DNA of 64,000 nt from Bacillota bacterium (GCA_017441925.1 JAFRUE010000014.1:1-64000); one strand, 5' to 3'; numbered from the stretch's first letter, positions 35,536 through 44,271 are shown. Program-made: numbers and translations. Notes: generated from the sequence alone by a model not told the origin.

Positions 35536-35565
35536 TCTCCCTGCCTCCTATGGACAGAATCAAAA

Positions 35566-36663
35566 TCAGCTCTCAAGCTCCCTGCATTTCTCCAGCAATG
35601 AAATGATCGGCAGATGCTGCGGGCAGGCTTCCTCACACTGACCGCACTGGATGCAGTCGCTGGCCTTGCCCTTGTCCTGCGTAACGATCGTATACTCACG
35701 TTTGGTACGGAATTCCGGACTGCCTTTCTTACGGTTCTCGACCATGAAGATCTCCGGGATCGGAATGCCCATCGGGCAGCCCTTTACGCAATAATGGCAG
35801 GCTGTACACGGAATGGACTGATCCTCGTCAAGCGCCTTCTGAGCCGCGCGGATGACTTCCTGCTCATGCTCGTCAAGCGGCTTGAAATTGCGCATATAAG
35901 ACAGATTGTCTTCCATCTGCGCGATATTGCTCATGCCGGACAGAACGGCAAGGATACCCTCCTGGCTGCACGCGAAACGGATCGCCCAGCTGGCATAGGA
36001 CAGACCGTTGTTCTCTTTATCGAAAACGGCCTTGACCTCGTCGATCGGATCCGCCAGAATGCCTCCCTTAACGGGCTCCATGACTGTAACGAGCTTACCA
36101 TGCGCTCTGCAGATCTCCAGGTTACGCTTGGAAGCAACGCCCGGATTCTCCCAGTCTGCGTAGTTCAGCTGCAGCTGGACAAAATCAACGTCCGGATGCT
36201 TGTTAAGCAACTCTTCGAGCAGTTCCGGATCCGCATGGAAAGAGAAGCCGTAATGACGGATCAGACCTTTCTCCTTCTGCTCCTTAACGAAATCCCAGAG
36301 GCCGAATTCTTCATAAAGCTTATAATTGGTACGTTGGAAAGCATGCAGCAGATAATAGTCGAAATAGCCGGCGCCGGTACGCTCCAGACTGGTATAGAAC
36401 TCCTGCTTCGCTTCCTCTTCGGTCATTCCCGGCCTGCAGATCAGCTTTGTCGCAAGCGTATAACTGTCCCGCGGATAGCGGTCGACCAGCGCCTGCTTTG
36501 CCGCCGCTTCCGACCCCTGATAGGCAAACGCGGTATCAAAATATGTACCGCCCGCCTCAACGAACAGGTCTACCATCTTCTTGACCTGCTCGACATCGAT
36601 TGTGCCGTCCTCAAACTTAGGCAGACGCATCAGACCAAAACCCAGCTTAAACGGATTATTCAA
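35566..36663 (-). CDS. Aldo/keto reductase with C-terminal 4Fe-4S domain
   Basis: A 365-aa oxidoreductase. Residues ~1-270 form the AKR barrel (LGFGLMRLPKFEDGTID; FDTAFAYQGSE with catalytic Asp/Tyr; a Lys near ATKLICR; YLLHAF His). The C-terminal ~100 residues carry two 4Fe-4S motifs (CTACHYCVKGCPMGIPI and CIQCGQCEEACPQHLPI). Such fusions are common in anaerobes and probably couple NAD(P)H and ferredoxin redox. I use TTG at 36663 as start, since AAGGGGGT is well placed; the longer frame to 36732 lacks an RBS. The promoter is at 36757-36785. Confidence 0.88.
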   Translation of the reverse strand: MNNPFKLGFGLMRLPKFEDGTIDVEQVKKMVDLFVEAGGTYFDTAFAYQGSEAAAKQALVDRYPRDSYTLATKLICRPGMTEEEAKQEFYTSLERTGAGYFDYYLLHAFQRTNYKLYEEFGLWDFVKEQKEKGLIRHYGFSFHADPELLEELLNKHPDVDFVQLQLNYADWENPGVASKRNLEICRAHGKLVTVMEPVKGGILADPIDEVKAVFDKENNGLSYASWAIRFACSQEGILAVLSGMSNIAQMEDNLSYMRNFKPLDEHEQEVIRAAQKALDEDQSIPCTACHYCVKGCPMGIPIPEIFMVENRKKGSPEFRTKREYTIVTQDKGKASDCIQCGQCEEACPQHLPIISLLEKCRELES

Positions 36664-36756
36664 TTTACTGACCCCCTTATCGATTCTGATTACAGTCTCA
36701 GGATATACACCTGAGATGGCTCCCGGCCGCATCGCGCAGCCTACATATCTATTATA

Positions 36757-36785
36757 ATTATATCATCATCCGCCGGCAAATTCAA
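36757..36785 (-). promoter_or_regulatory. Promoter of the aldo/keto reductase gene
   Basis: Minus strand: -35 TTGAAT (36780-36785), 17-nt spacer, -10 TATAAT (36757-36762). Two direct GACTAAC copies lie just upstream (plus-strand 36797-36803 and 36809-36815, 12 bp apart), possible activator sites. Confidence 0.7.
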
Positions 36786-36920
36786 CTTGAGATTTAGACT
36801 AACGTTTTGACTAACATATTATAGTTAATACGCTAAAATTCTGTATATTCCAAAAACATACGATGCATATATCGGATTCGCAAAAAGATATGTAAAGGCG
36901 TTTCTCTGCGTAAATAAGAC

Positions 36921-36954
36921 AAAAAATACCGTCCACTCAAGTGGACGGTATTTT
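36921..36954 (-). terminator. Rho-independent terminator of tRNA-Leu
   Basis: A stem AAAATACCGTCCAC/GTGGACGGTATTTT with loop TCAA; on the minus strand it is followed by TTTTTTGTC. Confidence 0.92.
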
Positions 36955-36966
36955 GATAATTATGAA

Positions 36967-37050
36967 TGGGGATAACAGGAGTTGAACCTGCATGAAGTTG
37001 CCCCCACATGGACCTGAACCATGCGCGTCTGCCAATTCCGCCATATCCCC
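36967..37050 (-). tRNA. tRNA-Leu (anticodon CAG)
   Basis: An 84-nt class II tRNA on the minus strand. The acceptor stem is GGGGATA/TATCCCC with discriminator A. The D-arm holds GCGGAATTGGCAGACGC. The anticodon stem CATGG/CCATG encloses loop TTCAGGT (anticodon CAG). There is a long variable arm (TGGGGGCAACTTCA) and T-arm CAGGTTCAACTCCTG. The 3' CCA is not encoded. It reads CUG leucine codons. A promoter lies upstream and a terminator follows. Confidence 0.96.
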
Positions 37051-37084
37051 ATATCGAAAAGCCATAGCTTTAAGCGACGAAGAT

Positions 37085-37113
37085 ATATTATCACACTCTC
37101 AGGAATTCGTCAA
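37085..37113 (-). promoter_or_regulatory. tRNA-Leu promoter
   Basis: Minus strand: -35 TTGACG (37108-37113), 17-nt spacer, -10 TAATAT (37085-37090). Confidence 0.8.
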
Positions 37114-37247
37114 GCGTTTTTTGAGAATTCCGGACAATTTTTTCCCGAAATATCATGCCGGCTGCCGTCCGGCCCATGAATAAGCCGTTTTTCGGACTGA
37201 TCCGGCCTCTTCTGCAGGCTTTCCCTGCCGGTAAAGAACCGCCCGCC

Positions 37248-37276
37248 TTGACTGAACCGGCGGTTTATGATAACAT
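37248..37276 (+). promoter_or_regulatory. Promoter of lipid-kinase gene
   Basis: Plus strand: -35 TTGACT (37248-37253), 17-nt spacer, -10 TAACAT (37271-37276), giving a ~55-nt leader. Confidence 0.7.
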
Positions 37277-37337
37277 AATTATGCTTTTTATGCTTTTATT
37301 CGGGATATGATCCCACTCCTATAAGAAGGTTCATGCG

Positions 37338-38261
37338 ATGAAACATCTTTTTATCATTAACCCGGCTGCCGGACGGAAGGACCGCAGCCAGGAGATCTCC
37401 GAGGAGATCCGTGCTGCTTTTGCCGGAACACCGGATCCATCGGAGACCTATGAGATCTACATTACCAAAGGACCAATGGATGCCGCAGATAGAATCCGTA
37501 CAGAAGCCGCATCATCCGAACCTCTGCGTGTCTACGCGTGCGGCGGGGACGGTACTCTCAACGAGTGTGTCAATGGTGCTGCCCTGCTTCCGAATGCTGC
37601 GGTGACGCATTTCCCCTGCGGTACCGGAAACGATTTCATCAAGATTTTCGGCGATGAGAGGAAACGCTTCTTTGACCTAAACGAACTGATCCATGGTGAG
37701 GTTCGGCCTTTTGACCTGATCGAGACCTGCGGCCGGTACAGCATCAACATCTGCTCAATCGGTCTGGACGCGCGGATCGCCGCGGACGTACACAAGTACA
37801 GCAATATTCCGGTGATCGGCGGTGCTACAGGATATGTGGTCAGTCTGGTCGTCAATATTTTCAAGGGATTGAGCCAGCCGCTTCGTTTCAGCGGCTGCGG
37901 ATACGAATACGAAGGGAAAGCTACTCTCATCTGTGCCTGCAACGGCCAGTTTTACGGCGGAGGTTTCCATCCGTTCCCGCAGGCAAGACCGGACAACGGA
38001 TATCTGGATTTTCTCTTTATCAAAGGAATTCATCTGTGGGAATTCCCGTCCCTGATCGGCAAATATGCTGCCGGCCGCTGGGAGGAGCTGCCCAGGGACA
38101 AAGTCATTCATCTGCGCGGAAATCATCTGCAGATCGAGAGTCCCTCTGATATCGTCGTCAACATCGACGGTGAAGCGATCTTCCGTAAAAGCGTCAATTT
38201 CGACCTGGTGCCGAAAGGCGTCAATTTCATCGTCCCGAAAGGAATCGCTTTTGCCCCATAA
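37338..38261 (+). CDS. Diacylglycerol/lipid kinase (DagK/YegS family)
   Basis: A 307-aa kinase with the DAGK catalytic fold: start FIINPAAGRKD (NPxxG), the nucleotide motif VYACGGDGTLNECVNG (GGDGT) and THFPCGTGNDFIKIFG (GTxNDF). The C-terminal beta-sandwich contains NICSIGLDARIAAD and ACNGQFYGGGFHPFPQA. It phosphorylates diacylglycerol or a related lipid at the membrane. RBS AGAAGG. A terminator follows closely. Confidence 0.9.
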   Translation: MKHLFIINPAAGRKDRSQEISEEIRAAFAGTPDPSETYEIYITKGPMDAADRIRTEAASSEPLRVYACGGDGTLNECVNGAALLPNAAVTHFPCGTGNDFIKIFGDERKRFFDLNELIHGEVRPFDLIETCGRYSINICSIGLDARIAADVHKYSNIPVIGGATGYVVSLVVNIFKGLSQPLRFSGCGYEYEGKATLICACNGQFYGGGFHPFPQARPDNGYLDFLFIKGIHLWEFPSLIGKYAAGRWEELPRDKVIHLRGNHLQIESPSDIVVNIDGEAIFRKSVNFDLVPKGVNFIVPKGIAFAP

Positions 38262-38267
38262 ACAGAC

Positions 38268-38300
38268 AGTCCCCCGGCGCCTCGTCCGGGGGACTTTTTT
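38268..38300 (+). terminator. Rho-independent terminator
   Basis: A 10-bp stem AGTCCCCCGG/CCGGGGGACT followed by six Ts, 7 nt after the kinase stop. Confidence 0.92.
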
Positions 38301-38306
38301 GCTTTT

Positions 38307-38981
38307 TTACCGGATGTTCAAAATGCTCTTGTCGACGAGTGCTCTTGCCTTACCGCACTCTGTACAGAAGCGGCCGGTATTCACTGTCCCGCAGCTGCAG
38401 GTCCACTCGCGTTTGGTCCCGCATTCCATGCAGAACTTACCCTCGTTGATTGCTCCGCATTTGGGGCATTTCCACTTGATGTCGCCCAGTGCCGTGATCT
38501 TTTTGGCTTCTTCGATCGCCGCTGCTTTGGCGGCTTGAGTCGCTTCTTCCAGCTTCTTGGCAAGCTTGGCCGGATCCCGGAGTTCATTCATCTCATAGAG
38601 CTGGTTCATGAACTTTGCGCTCTCTTCTGTAATCTCGAGCTTTTCGATCTGTATGCCGAGGATATTGACACCGCGGCGTTCCCATTCGGATCTCATCCGC
38701 TCAATGGCTGCTTTGCAAAGCCTCGGCTTAAGCGGTGCTAAGTCGCGCGGATCGATTTCTTCCGGCTGTAAAGAGCTGATCGCGATCGTAAACGCAGTCT
38801 TCGCGGAATCTCCGACGATCCCACTGATATCACCGTAACTTTTATCTTTCATCTCAAAGGACACACTGCCTGCATAGATCACTTTCACATCCATATCCAG
38901 ATTCACGGATGTATCGGTCACATGGACAGGCGCCGGCCTCTCCTCATTTGTAAAAGCTGCCTTCAAAACATCAGGTTCCAT
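38307..38981 (-). CDS. SPFH-like protein with two zinc ribbons
   Basis: A 224-aa soluble protein. Residues ~1-150 resemble the band 7/SPFH core seen in virion-core-protein-like bacterial homologues (KSYGDISGIVGDSAKTAFTI; ERRGVNILGIQIEKLEI). A short Ala/Lys/Glu helix follows (AKKLEEATQAAKAAAIEEAKK). The last ~60 residues carry two zinc ribbons (CPKCGAINEGKFCMECG and CSCGTVNTGRFCTECG). Most relatives are longer, about 300-400 aa, so the SPFH part may be truncated at its N-terminus. Function is unknown; envelope stress scaffolding is one possibility. The start follows AAAGGAGG. Confidence 0.7.
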   Translation of the reverse strand: MEPDVLKAAFTNEERPAPVHVTDTSVNLDMDVKVIYAGSVSFEMKDKSYGDISGIVGDSAKTAFTIAISSLQPEEIDPRDLAPLKPRLCKAAIERMRSEWERRGVNILGIQIEKLEITEESAKFMNQLYEMNELRDPAKLAKKLEEATQAAKAAAIEEAKKITALGDIKWKCPKCGAINEGKFCMECGTKREWTCSCGTVNTGRFCTECGKARALVDKSILNIR

Positions 38982-38995
38982 TGCTCTTCCTCCTT

Positions 38996-39754
38996 TTACT
39001 GATTCTGTTTCAGCACTTCCCATATTGTCTGACGGATGACATCGATCGCGGCAGGATCCGTATCCGGCGGGCTGAAGGGATTTTCCCGGATGTCTTTTCC
39101 GGTCAGAAATGAGAAGATGACCGCCCCGAGGAGATATCTGCCATAGTCAAAACTCATATGGAAACCGTCACGGCAGAGCGACATCCCGCCGGCTTCATAC
39201 CGGAAAGGATCGCGTCCGCGGACTGTCTGTATCACATCCCCGCTCGGGATCAGCCGTGTCCCGGTCTTTGCCGCCGCGTTCTGATAGCAGGCGCGCAGTT
39301 TCTCATACATTTCCTGCTGATCGCAGTGATACCGCGGGAAACGGTCATGCGTGCTGTCGCGCTCATAAGCCCATGTCTCCTGCAGCAGGACTTCGGCAGA
39401 CGGACACTGCCTCCGGAAAAAATCCACTACATTCACGGCAAACGGTTCGTATGTCTCCGGCATGCCGCTGTCATGGCTGGCCTGCTGGGTAATAATATAA
39501 TCCCACGGCTCCTCCGCCAGAATCTCGTTGGAAGAAACCATCCGGTCCGTAGGCTCACCGTTCACTTCGTAGACGTAATCCCTGGCACCGCTTACGATAT
39601 TATTCCAGTGCCGCTCTAATGAACAGCCTCCGATATACAGATTGACCGCTTTAAGGCTGACTCCGCCCGCTTCGGCTATTTTTTGCAGATAACGGAAAGA
39701 ATCCTGCGTAAAACTGTTCCCCACGGCGAGAACATGTATTGTCTTCCCGTCCAT
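38996..39754 (-). CDS. DUF4886 SGNH-like hydrolase
   Basis: A 252-aa protein of the DUF4886 type, a branch of the SGNH fold. Block I is VLAVGNSFTQDSF (GNS with candidate nucleophile Ser). Middle conserved residues lie in IGGCSLERHW and IITQQASHDSG. The C-terminal catalytic-like motif is CRDGFHMSFDYGRYL (DxxH). There is no signal peptide. Homologues occur in glycan-degrading gut bacteria and may be carbohydrate esterases; that is inference. It has a strong RBS (GGAGGAG). It lies 14 bp upstream of the SPFH gene, likely cotranscribed. Confidence 0.82.
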   Translation of the reverse strand: MDGKTIHVLAVGNSFTQDSFRYLQKIAEAGGVSLKAVNLYIGGCSLERHWNNIVSGARDYVYEVNGEPTDRMVSSNEILAEEPWDYIITQQASHDSGMPETYEPFAVNVVDFFRRQCPSAEVLLQETWAYERDSTHDRFPRYHCDQQEMYEKLRACYQNAAAKTGTRLIPSGDVIQTVRGRDPFRYEAGGMSLCRDGFHMSFDYGRYLLGAVIFSFLTGKDIRENPFSPPDTDPAAIDVIRQTIWEVLKQNQ

Positions 39755-39875
39755 AATATCTCCTCCGATCCTATAAAAATTCAATTATTACCCGGTTAAA
39801 CTGACTTTATAATAGCCTAAGTGCCCTGTTGTGTCAAGATTCAAGTTGCCTCTTTACGAAACCGGCCGGAGCAGC

Positions 39876-39881
39876 TATAAT
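39876..39881 (+). promoter_or_regulatory. -10 element directly before the HAD gene
   Basis: TATAAT at 39876-39881, six bases before the ATG at 39888; the -35 (TTTACG, 39853-39858) is weak. It would yield a leaderless transcript. Confidence 0.5.
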
Positions 39882-39887
39882 ACAGAT

Positions 39888-40652
39888 ATGAATACACCAT
39901 TGACCGGACAGGACCGGTGGGCTGTTTTCATGGACATGGACAATACGCTGACCGTACACAGTGTCCTGGTCCCCGAGAACATCACCGCAATGCGCGAAGC
40001 GCAGGCACGCGGACATATCTGCGTGCTCAACACAGGCAGATCTTACGGCTTTATTCCTAAGGACGTCCTGAGGGACGGTAATTTTGATGCCGTTATAACG
40101 GGAGGCGGCGCGTACATCAGGGCACGGGACGAAGTCCTGTATGAAGAAAACATTCCGGAAGAAGCCGGTCACGAGCTCTGTTCGTATTTTCTGAAGACAG
40201 ACATCCCCTTCTTCCTGGAAGGGGTTGAAAAGAATTATTGTATGAACGTCGATTATGACGGTTTCATCCGGATCCGGACGCCGGAGGATTTTCCCGACAG
40301 AACGTCCAAGATCACGATCCTCTCCGCGAGGACACCGTCGCTCCCTGATGACGCAATCCGGCTGATCGAGAAGCATTTCCGCTTCATCCAGCATGATTCT
40401 TACTCCGAATGCATCATCCGCGGCTGCTCCAAAGCTTCCGGGATGGAGATGATCCTGCGGCATTTCGGCATTCCGCAGGCCCATACGATCGGTATGGGCG
40501 ATTCCGATAACGATCTGGAGATGCTGGATTACGCAGCCGTCTCGGTCGCCATGAAGGATTCTGTCCCCAATGTACTGAAGCGGGTCGATTTCGTCTCCCT
40601 CACCTGTGCGGAAGGCGGCGCGGCTTATGCCATGCGCAAGTTCCTGCCTTGA
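39888..40652 (+). CDS. Cof-type HAD phosphatase
   Basis: A 254-aa member of the Cof/YbiV HAD group, acting on sugar phosphates or nucleotides. Motif I is FMDMDNTLTVHS (DxDxT), motif II Thr lies in VLNTGRSYGFI, motif III Lys in RGCSKASGMEMIL, and motif IV is GMGDSDNDLEML. The C2-type cap lies between. The ATG at 39888 matches the family start but has no Shine-Dalgarno; a TATAAT sits 6 nt before it. A GTG 19 codons upstream (39831) is the alternative. A bidirectional terminator follows. Confidence 0.85.
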   Translation: MNTPLTGQDRWAVFMDMDNTLTVHSVLVPENITAMREAQARGHICVLNTGRSYGFIPKDVLRDGNFDAVITGGGAYIRARDEVLYEENIPEEAGHELCSYFLKTDIPFFLEGVEKNYCMNVDYDGFIRIRTPEDFPDRTSKITILSARTPSLPDDAIRLIEKHFRFIQHDSYSECIIRGCSKASGMEMILRHFGIPQAHTIGMGDSDNDLEMLDYAAVSVAMKDSVPNVLKRVDFVSLTCAEGGAAYAMRKFLP

Positions 40653-40676
40653 GCTTCAGGGACTGTTATCTGTAAC

Positions 40677-40705
40677 AAAGCCCTGCGGATGGTCCGCAGG
40701 GCTTT
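40677..40705. terminator. Bidirectional rho-independent terminator
   Basis: A perfect 13-bp stem AAAGCCCTGCGGA/TCCGCAGGGCTTT with a 3-nt loop between the convergent HAD and YwaF-like genes. The minus-strand gene ends 4 nt to its right. Confidence 0.85.
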
Positions 40706-40708
40706 GCT

Positions 40709-41491
40709 TTATTGATTCTTTTTCTTTATTCTGCCTGCCAGCTCAAAACCTCCGGTAACGAGCAGCATGTACGGACCAAGGATCAGTATACTCGGAAGCA
40801 GATACAGGAACGGCACCGGAATCCAGCTGTGGAAGAGATCGAGCAGGAAATTTCCCTCCGTCTCGACGGAATAGAAATAATTTGCTTTCGGATGCAGACC
40901 TGTCCAGCGCATCAGCATATTGATGCAAAAGACCACGAACGCCACACAGAGAAGTGTCACGATCGTCATCGGCAGATCGCGGAATTTAGGCCGATACAGA
41001 CCGAAAGTCACAATCGCGAGCGCCTCGATAATGATCATGAAATGTGTTCCGTAGAAGCCGAGCATCCGAGGCAGCAAGAGTGAATATCCGTCAAATCCGT
41101 TTCCGGGCATCATCAGCGCAAACAGCGCACCGATCGGTCCCACGAAGAAGCAGAAACTCATAAGCGGACGCTTTCCGGTAAGCACGGCAATAGGAATCAG
41201 TATCATATTGATGTTGCACAGCTGCAGCGGCAGTTCCCCCCACCAGTTGAATCCGCCCATATTCTGGGTGATTACATTATACTCCTTATCCAGTGAAAGG
41301 AATACTTTGTACACAAAGAATCCTATGAAGGTGATGACACAAGCCGTTACAATGACAGCCTTTTTCGTCTTTTCACTCTTGTTCCGGAGAAGCAGCGAAG
41401 CCACGATCAACAGCAGAATAAAGCAAAGACTGGCAATACAGAAAACGAGATTAAAAGGCCTGATAATCCAGAAATCCGTCTGTGCTCCCAT
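40709..41491 (-). CDS. YwaF-like (TIGR02206) membrane protein
   Basis: A 260-aa protein with about seven membrane helices. The family signature around GELPLQLCNINMILIP (WPLHLC-like) is present, as are GPIGALFALMMPG and FLLDLFHSWIPVPFLYL. The role of YwaF relatives is unknown. It has its own promoter (41576-41603) and an AAGGGG RBS 11 nt upstream. It ends at the bidirectional terminator. Confidence 0.75.
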   Translation of the reverse strand: MGAQTDFWIIRPFNLVFCIASLCFILLLIVASLLLRNKSEKTKKAVIVTACVITFIGFFVYKVFLSLDKEYNVITQNMGGFNWWGELPLQLCNINMILIPIAVLTGKRPLMSFCFFVGPIGALFALMMPGNGFDGYSLLLPRMLGFYGTHFMIIIEALAIVTFGLYRPKFRDLPMTIVTLLCVAFVVFCINMLMRWTGLHPKANYFYSVETEGNFLLDLFHSWIPVPFLYLLPSILILGPYMLLVTGGFELAGRIKKKNQ

Positions 41492-41575
41492 TTCTGATGT
41501 TCCCCTTTCAGTATGACGAGATTCCTGCAGATGCCCGCAGTTGTTCAGGATAATGTGTCCCTACAGTGTTAAGAT

Positions 41576-41603
41576 ATTATAGCAAAAAAAGTTTATTTGT
41601 CAA
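41576..41603 (-). promoter_or_regulatory. Promoter of the YwaF-like gene
   Basis: Minus strand: -35 TTGACA (41598-41603), 16-nt spacer rich in T, -10 TATAAT (41576-41581). Confidence 0.8.
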
Positions 41604-41611
41604 GAAGAACT

Positions 41612-42847
41612 TCAAGCCGGACGTACCAGTGCTACCGCTACATCATTTACATTTGTACCTGTAGGTCCGGTCATGATCAGTCCGCCGATTTTCTGAAGCG
41701 CGTGGTAGGCATCATTATCCTGCAGGACCTGATCGATGGTGATGCCAAGCTTCTTAAGCTCACCGCAGGTCTCCCCGTCCGTATAACCGCCGGCCGCATC
41801 TGTCGGGCCATCCGTACCGTCGCTTCCGACCGAAAATACAGCCGCGTTCAGGCCGTCGATCCCGGCCGCTGCCGCAAGCGCGAGCTCCTGATTGCGGCCG
41901 CCTTTGCCATGGCCGGTCAGCTTGACAACCGTCTCGCCGCCCGCAATGAAAGCAAGCGCTTTGCCGGATCCTGCATGTGTCTTAAGGATCGATGCCAGGA
42001 AACTGCCCGCTTCCTTAGCCTGGCAGCAGAGCTGATCCGTCAGCATCACAGGCTCATAGCCTAGTTCGGTACAGGTTTTGGCCGCAGCCGCGCAGAGTTC
42101 ACGCACGCTGCCGTTGATCTGAGTATTGACGTTCTCAAGTGTCTTAGGCGTCTCGATGTTAAGAAGCGCTCTGGCGGAGTCGGACATGCGCAGTTTGTAT
42201 TTCTCCGCGATCCGGATCGCGTCCTCTGTCGTAGAGGTATCCGGGCAAGCCGGTCCGGAAGCGATCATATCCAGTGGATCGCCCAGAATATCGGACAGAA
42301 TGACGGCCTCCACATGCGCCGGCCAGCAGATCTGCGCAAACCGTCCGCCTTTAACCTGGGACAGGCGCTTCCTGATTGTATTGATTTCAACGATATCCGC
42401 TCCGCAGGCCAGAAGCTGCCCGGTGATATCCTGCAGTTCTGCGGCCTCGACCAGCGGTTTCTCAAACAGTGCACTGCCGCCGCCCGAAAGCAGGAACAGC
42501 ACTGTATCTTTTTCAGATAAACCGGTCACAAGGTCAAGAGCGGCCTGTGTACCCTTGAAAGAATTCTCGTCCGGCACCGGATGTCCGGCTTCATAACAGT
42601 CATAATTCGCGATCGGGCCCATGACATGATCATATTTGGTCACGACCACGCCCTTCTCGATACGGCTGCCCAGACAATCCGAAGCGGCCTTAGCCATCTG
42701 CCAGGCAGCTTTGCCGGCTGCCACAAGCAGGACTTTGCCCGGAAATTCGCGTCCGGATAAAGCTCTTGCCACCGCCGCGTCCGGCTGGACTGCCGCGATC
42801 GAGTCCCGGATAATACGGTCCGCATGAGTACGAAGTAATTCAATCAT
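41612..42847 (-). CDS. Glycerate 2-kinase (MOFRL/GckA type)
   Basis: A 411-aa kinase that phosphorylates D-glycerate. An N-terminal DUF4147 domain (GKVLLVAAGKAAWQMAKAA; TKYDHVMGP; EAGHPVPDENS; LFLLSGGGSALFEKP) is followed by the C-terminal MOFRL domain (FIAGGETVVKLTGHGKGGRNQELAL; SVGSDGTDGPTDAAGGY). All conserved motifs are intact. The start at 42847 follows GGAG. It lies downstream of a GntP permease in one operon, consistent with uptake and phosphorylation of glycerate, for example from sugar-acid breakdown. Confidence 0.9.
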   Translation of the reverse strand: MIELLRTHADRIIRDSIAAVQPDAAVARALSGREFPGKVLLVAAGKAAWQMAKAASDCLGSRIEKGVVVTKYDHVMGPIANYDCYEAGHPVPDENSFKGTQAALDLVTGLSEKDTVLFLLSGGGSALFEKPLVEAAELQDITGQLLACGADIVEINTIRKRLSQVKGGRFAQICWPAHVEAVILSDILGDPLDMIASGPACPDTSTTEDAIRIAEKYKLRMSDSARALLNIETPKTLENVNTQINGSVRELCAAAAKTCTELGYEPVMLTDQLCCQAKEAGSFLASILKTHAGSGKALAFIAGGETVVKLTGHGKGGRNQELALAAAAGIDGLNAAVFSVGSDGTDGPTDAAGGYTDGETCGELKKLGITIDQVLQDNDAYHALQKIGGLIMTGPTGTNVNDVAVALVRPA

Positions 42848-42872
42848 AACATATTCTCCTCGTATAAACGAA

Positions 42873-42897
42873 TGCGCCGGCACGGACGGCCGGCGCA
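42873..42897. other. Intercistronic stem-loop between gntP and glycerate kinase
   Basis: A perfect 9-bp GC-rich stem TGCGCCGGC/GCCGGCGCA with a 7-nt loop and no T-run. It probably stabilises or processes the mRNA rather than terminating transcription. Confidence 0.6.
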
Positions 42898-42912
42898 CCC
42901 GACTGTTTCTTA

Positions 42913-44271
42913 TCAGAAAATCAGACTCAGAATAAAGATCTCAACCATGGAAGCAAGACCGATGACAAGCGTCATCAGTGTCTGCGTCTTGTAACCTTCC
43001 TCAGGCTTCATTTCGCCGAAGTTGGTAACAACCCAGAAATAGGAATCGTTCGCATGGGAGACTGTCATGGCGCCGGCGCCGATCGCCATAACGACCAGAG
43101 CGATCTCGACAGGTGTCGTGAATCCGAGAACACCCAGAAGCGGCGCAATGATACCGGCTGTCGTCGTAATGGCAACCGTGGAGGAACCCTGCGCGCTCTT
43201 GAGGATCGCGGCCAGCAGGAACGGGAAGAAGATGCCCATCGCCTGCAGCACCGTAGCATGCTCCGTGATGAAATTAACCATATCAGAGGAAGCGATAACT
43301 TTGCCCAGTACGCCGCCGGCAGCCGTTACGAACAGGATCGGGCCTACGGTCTTGAGCGTATCATTTGTCAGATCATAGAAGATGTCTTTCTTCTTGGCTG
43401 TGAACAGCTGAATGATAGCCAGGATCGAACCTACTGCCAGGGCCATGATCGGGGTGCCAAGGAACGTCAGGCCTTCAGCAAGCCATCCGGTCGCCTTTGC
43501 CATGGAAACGACAGAAGATGCAGCCATCAGCAGGATCGGAACGATCAGCGGAGCCAGCGCGTTAAAGCCGTTCGGCAGCTTGCCGTACTCAGCCTTGAGC
43601 TCTTCGTAAGTCTTGACAGCTTCACCCTCTGTAGCCAGTTCGTCTGCACTCTTGATTTTCTTGCCGATGAATTTAGCATAGATCAGACCGGCGATCAGTG
43701 GGAAGATGGAGCAAAGCGCGCCAAGTCCCATGACCAGGAGCAGATTCTCGCCGACGCCCAACGTCTGGGCCGCAGCGATCGGACCAGGGGTAGGCGGAAT
43801 GAATACATGCGCAATGTACAGTCCGCAGGACAGGCATACGGTCATGGCAACACTTGATTTAGCCGTACGTTTGACCAGTGCTTTACGGATCGGGTTCAGA
43901 ATGACGAAACCACTGTCGCAGAATACCGGGATGGAAACAACCCAGCCCATCAGCTCGATCGCGAGCTCCGGATTCTTCTCGCCGACAACCTTGATAACCA
44001 TGTCCGCCAGCTTAAGGGCAGCGCCCGTCTTCTCCATTACGGCACCGATAAAAGCGCCCAGGATAATGACGATACCAATAGACGTAAATGTGCCGGAGAA
44101 ACCGGAACCGATAATTCCCGGAATATCCGTCAGTTTGATTCCCGCAACGATCGCAAGCAGCAGAGACACACCCATAATGGAAAGGAACGGATGTACCTTA
44201 AGCTTGGAGATCAGCAGGATCATTACCACTATTGCGATCACGAACGCAATAATAAGAGGTACGCCTGTCAT
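42913..44271 (-). CDS. GntP-family sugar-acid permease
   Basis: A 452-aa proton symporter of the gluconate/glycerate family with about 12-14 membrane segments. Signature strings are VHPFLSIMGVSLLLAI, GFSGTFTSIGIVIILG, FIPPTPGPIAAA and AAILKSAQGSSTVAITTTAG. The ATG at 44271 has AAAGGAGG 8 nt upstream. It is first in an operon with glycerate kinase, so glycerate is the most likely substrate, with gluconate as an alternative. The promoter is at 44325-44353. Confidence 0.9.
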   Translation of the reverse strand: MTGVPLIIAFVIAIVVMILLISKLKVHPFLSIMGVSLLLAIVAGIKLTDIPGIIGSGFSGTFTSIGIVIILGAFIGAVMEKTGAALKLADMVIKVVGEKNPELAIELMGWVVSIPVFCDSGFVILNPIRKALVKRTAKSSVAMTVCLSCGLYIAHVFIPPTPGPIAAAQTLGVGENLLLVMGLGALCSIFPLIAGLIYAKFIGKKIKSADELATEGEAVKTYEELKAEYGKLPNGFNALAPLIVPILLMAASSVVSMAKATGWLAEGLTFLGTPIMALAVGSILAIIQLFTAKKKDIFYDLTNDTLKTVGPILFVTAAGGVLGKVIASSDMVNFITEHATVLQAMGIFFPFLLAAILKSAQGSSTVAITTTAGIIAPLLGVLGFTTPVEIALVVMAIGAGAMTVSHANDSYFWVVTNFGEMKPEEGYKTQTLMTLVIGLASMVEIFILSLIF

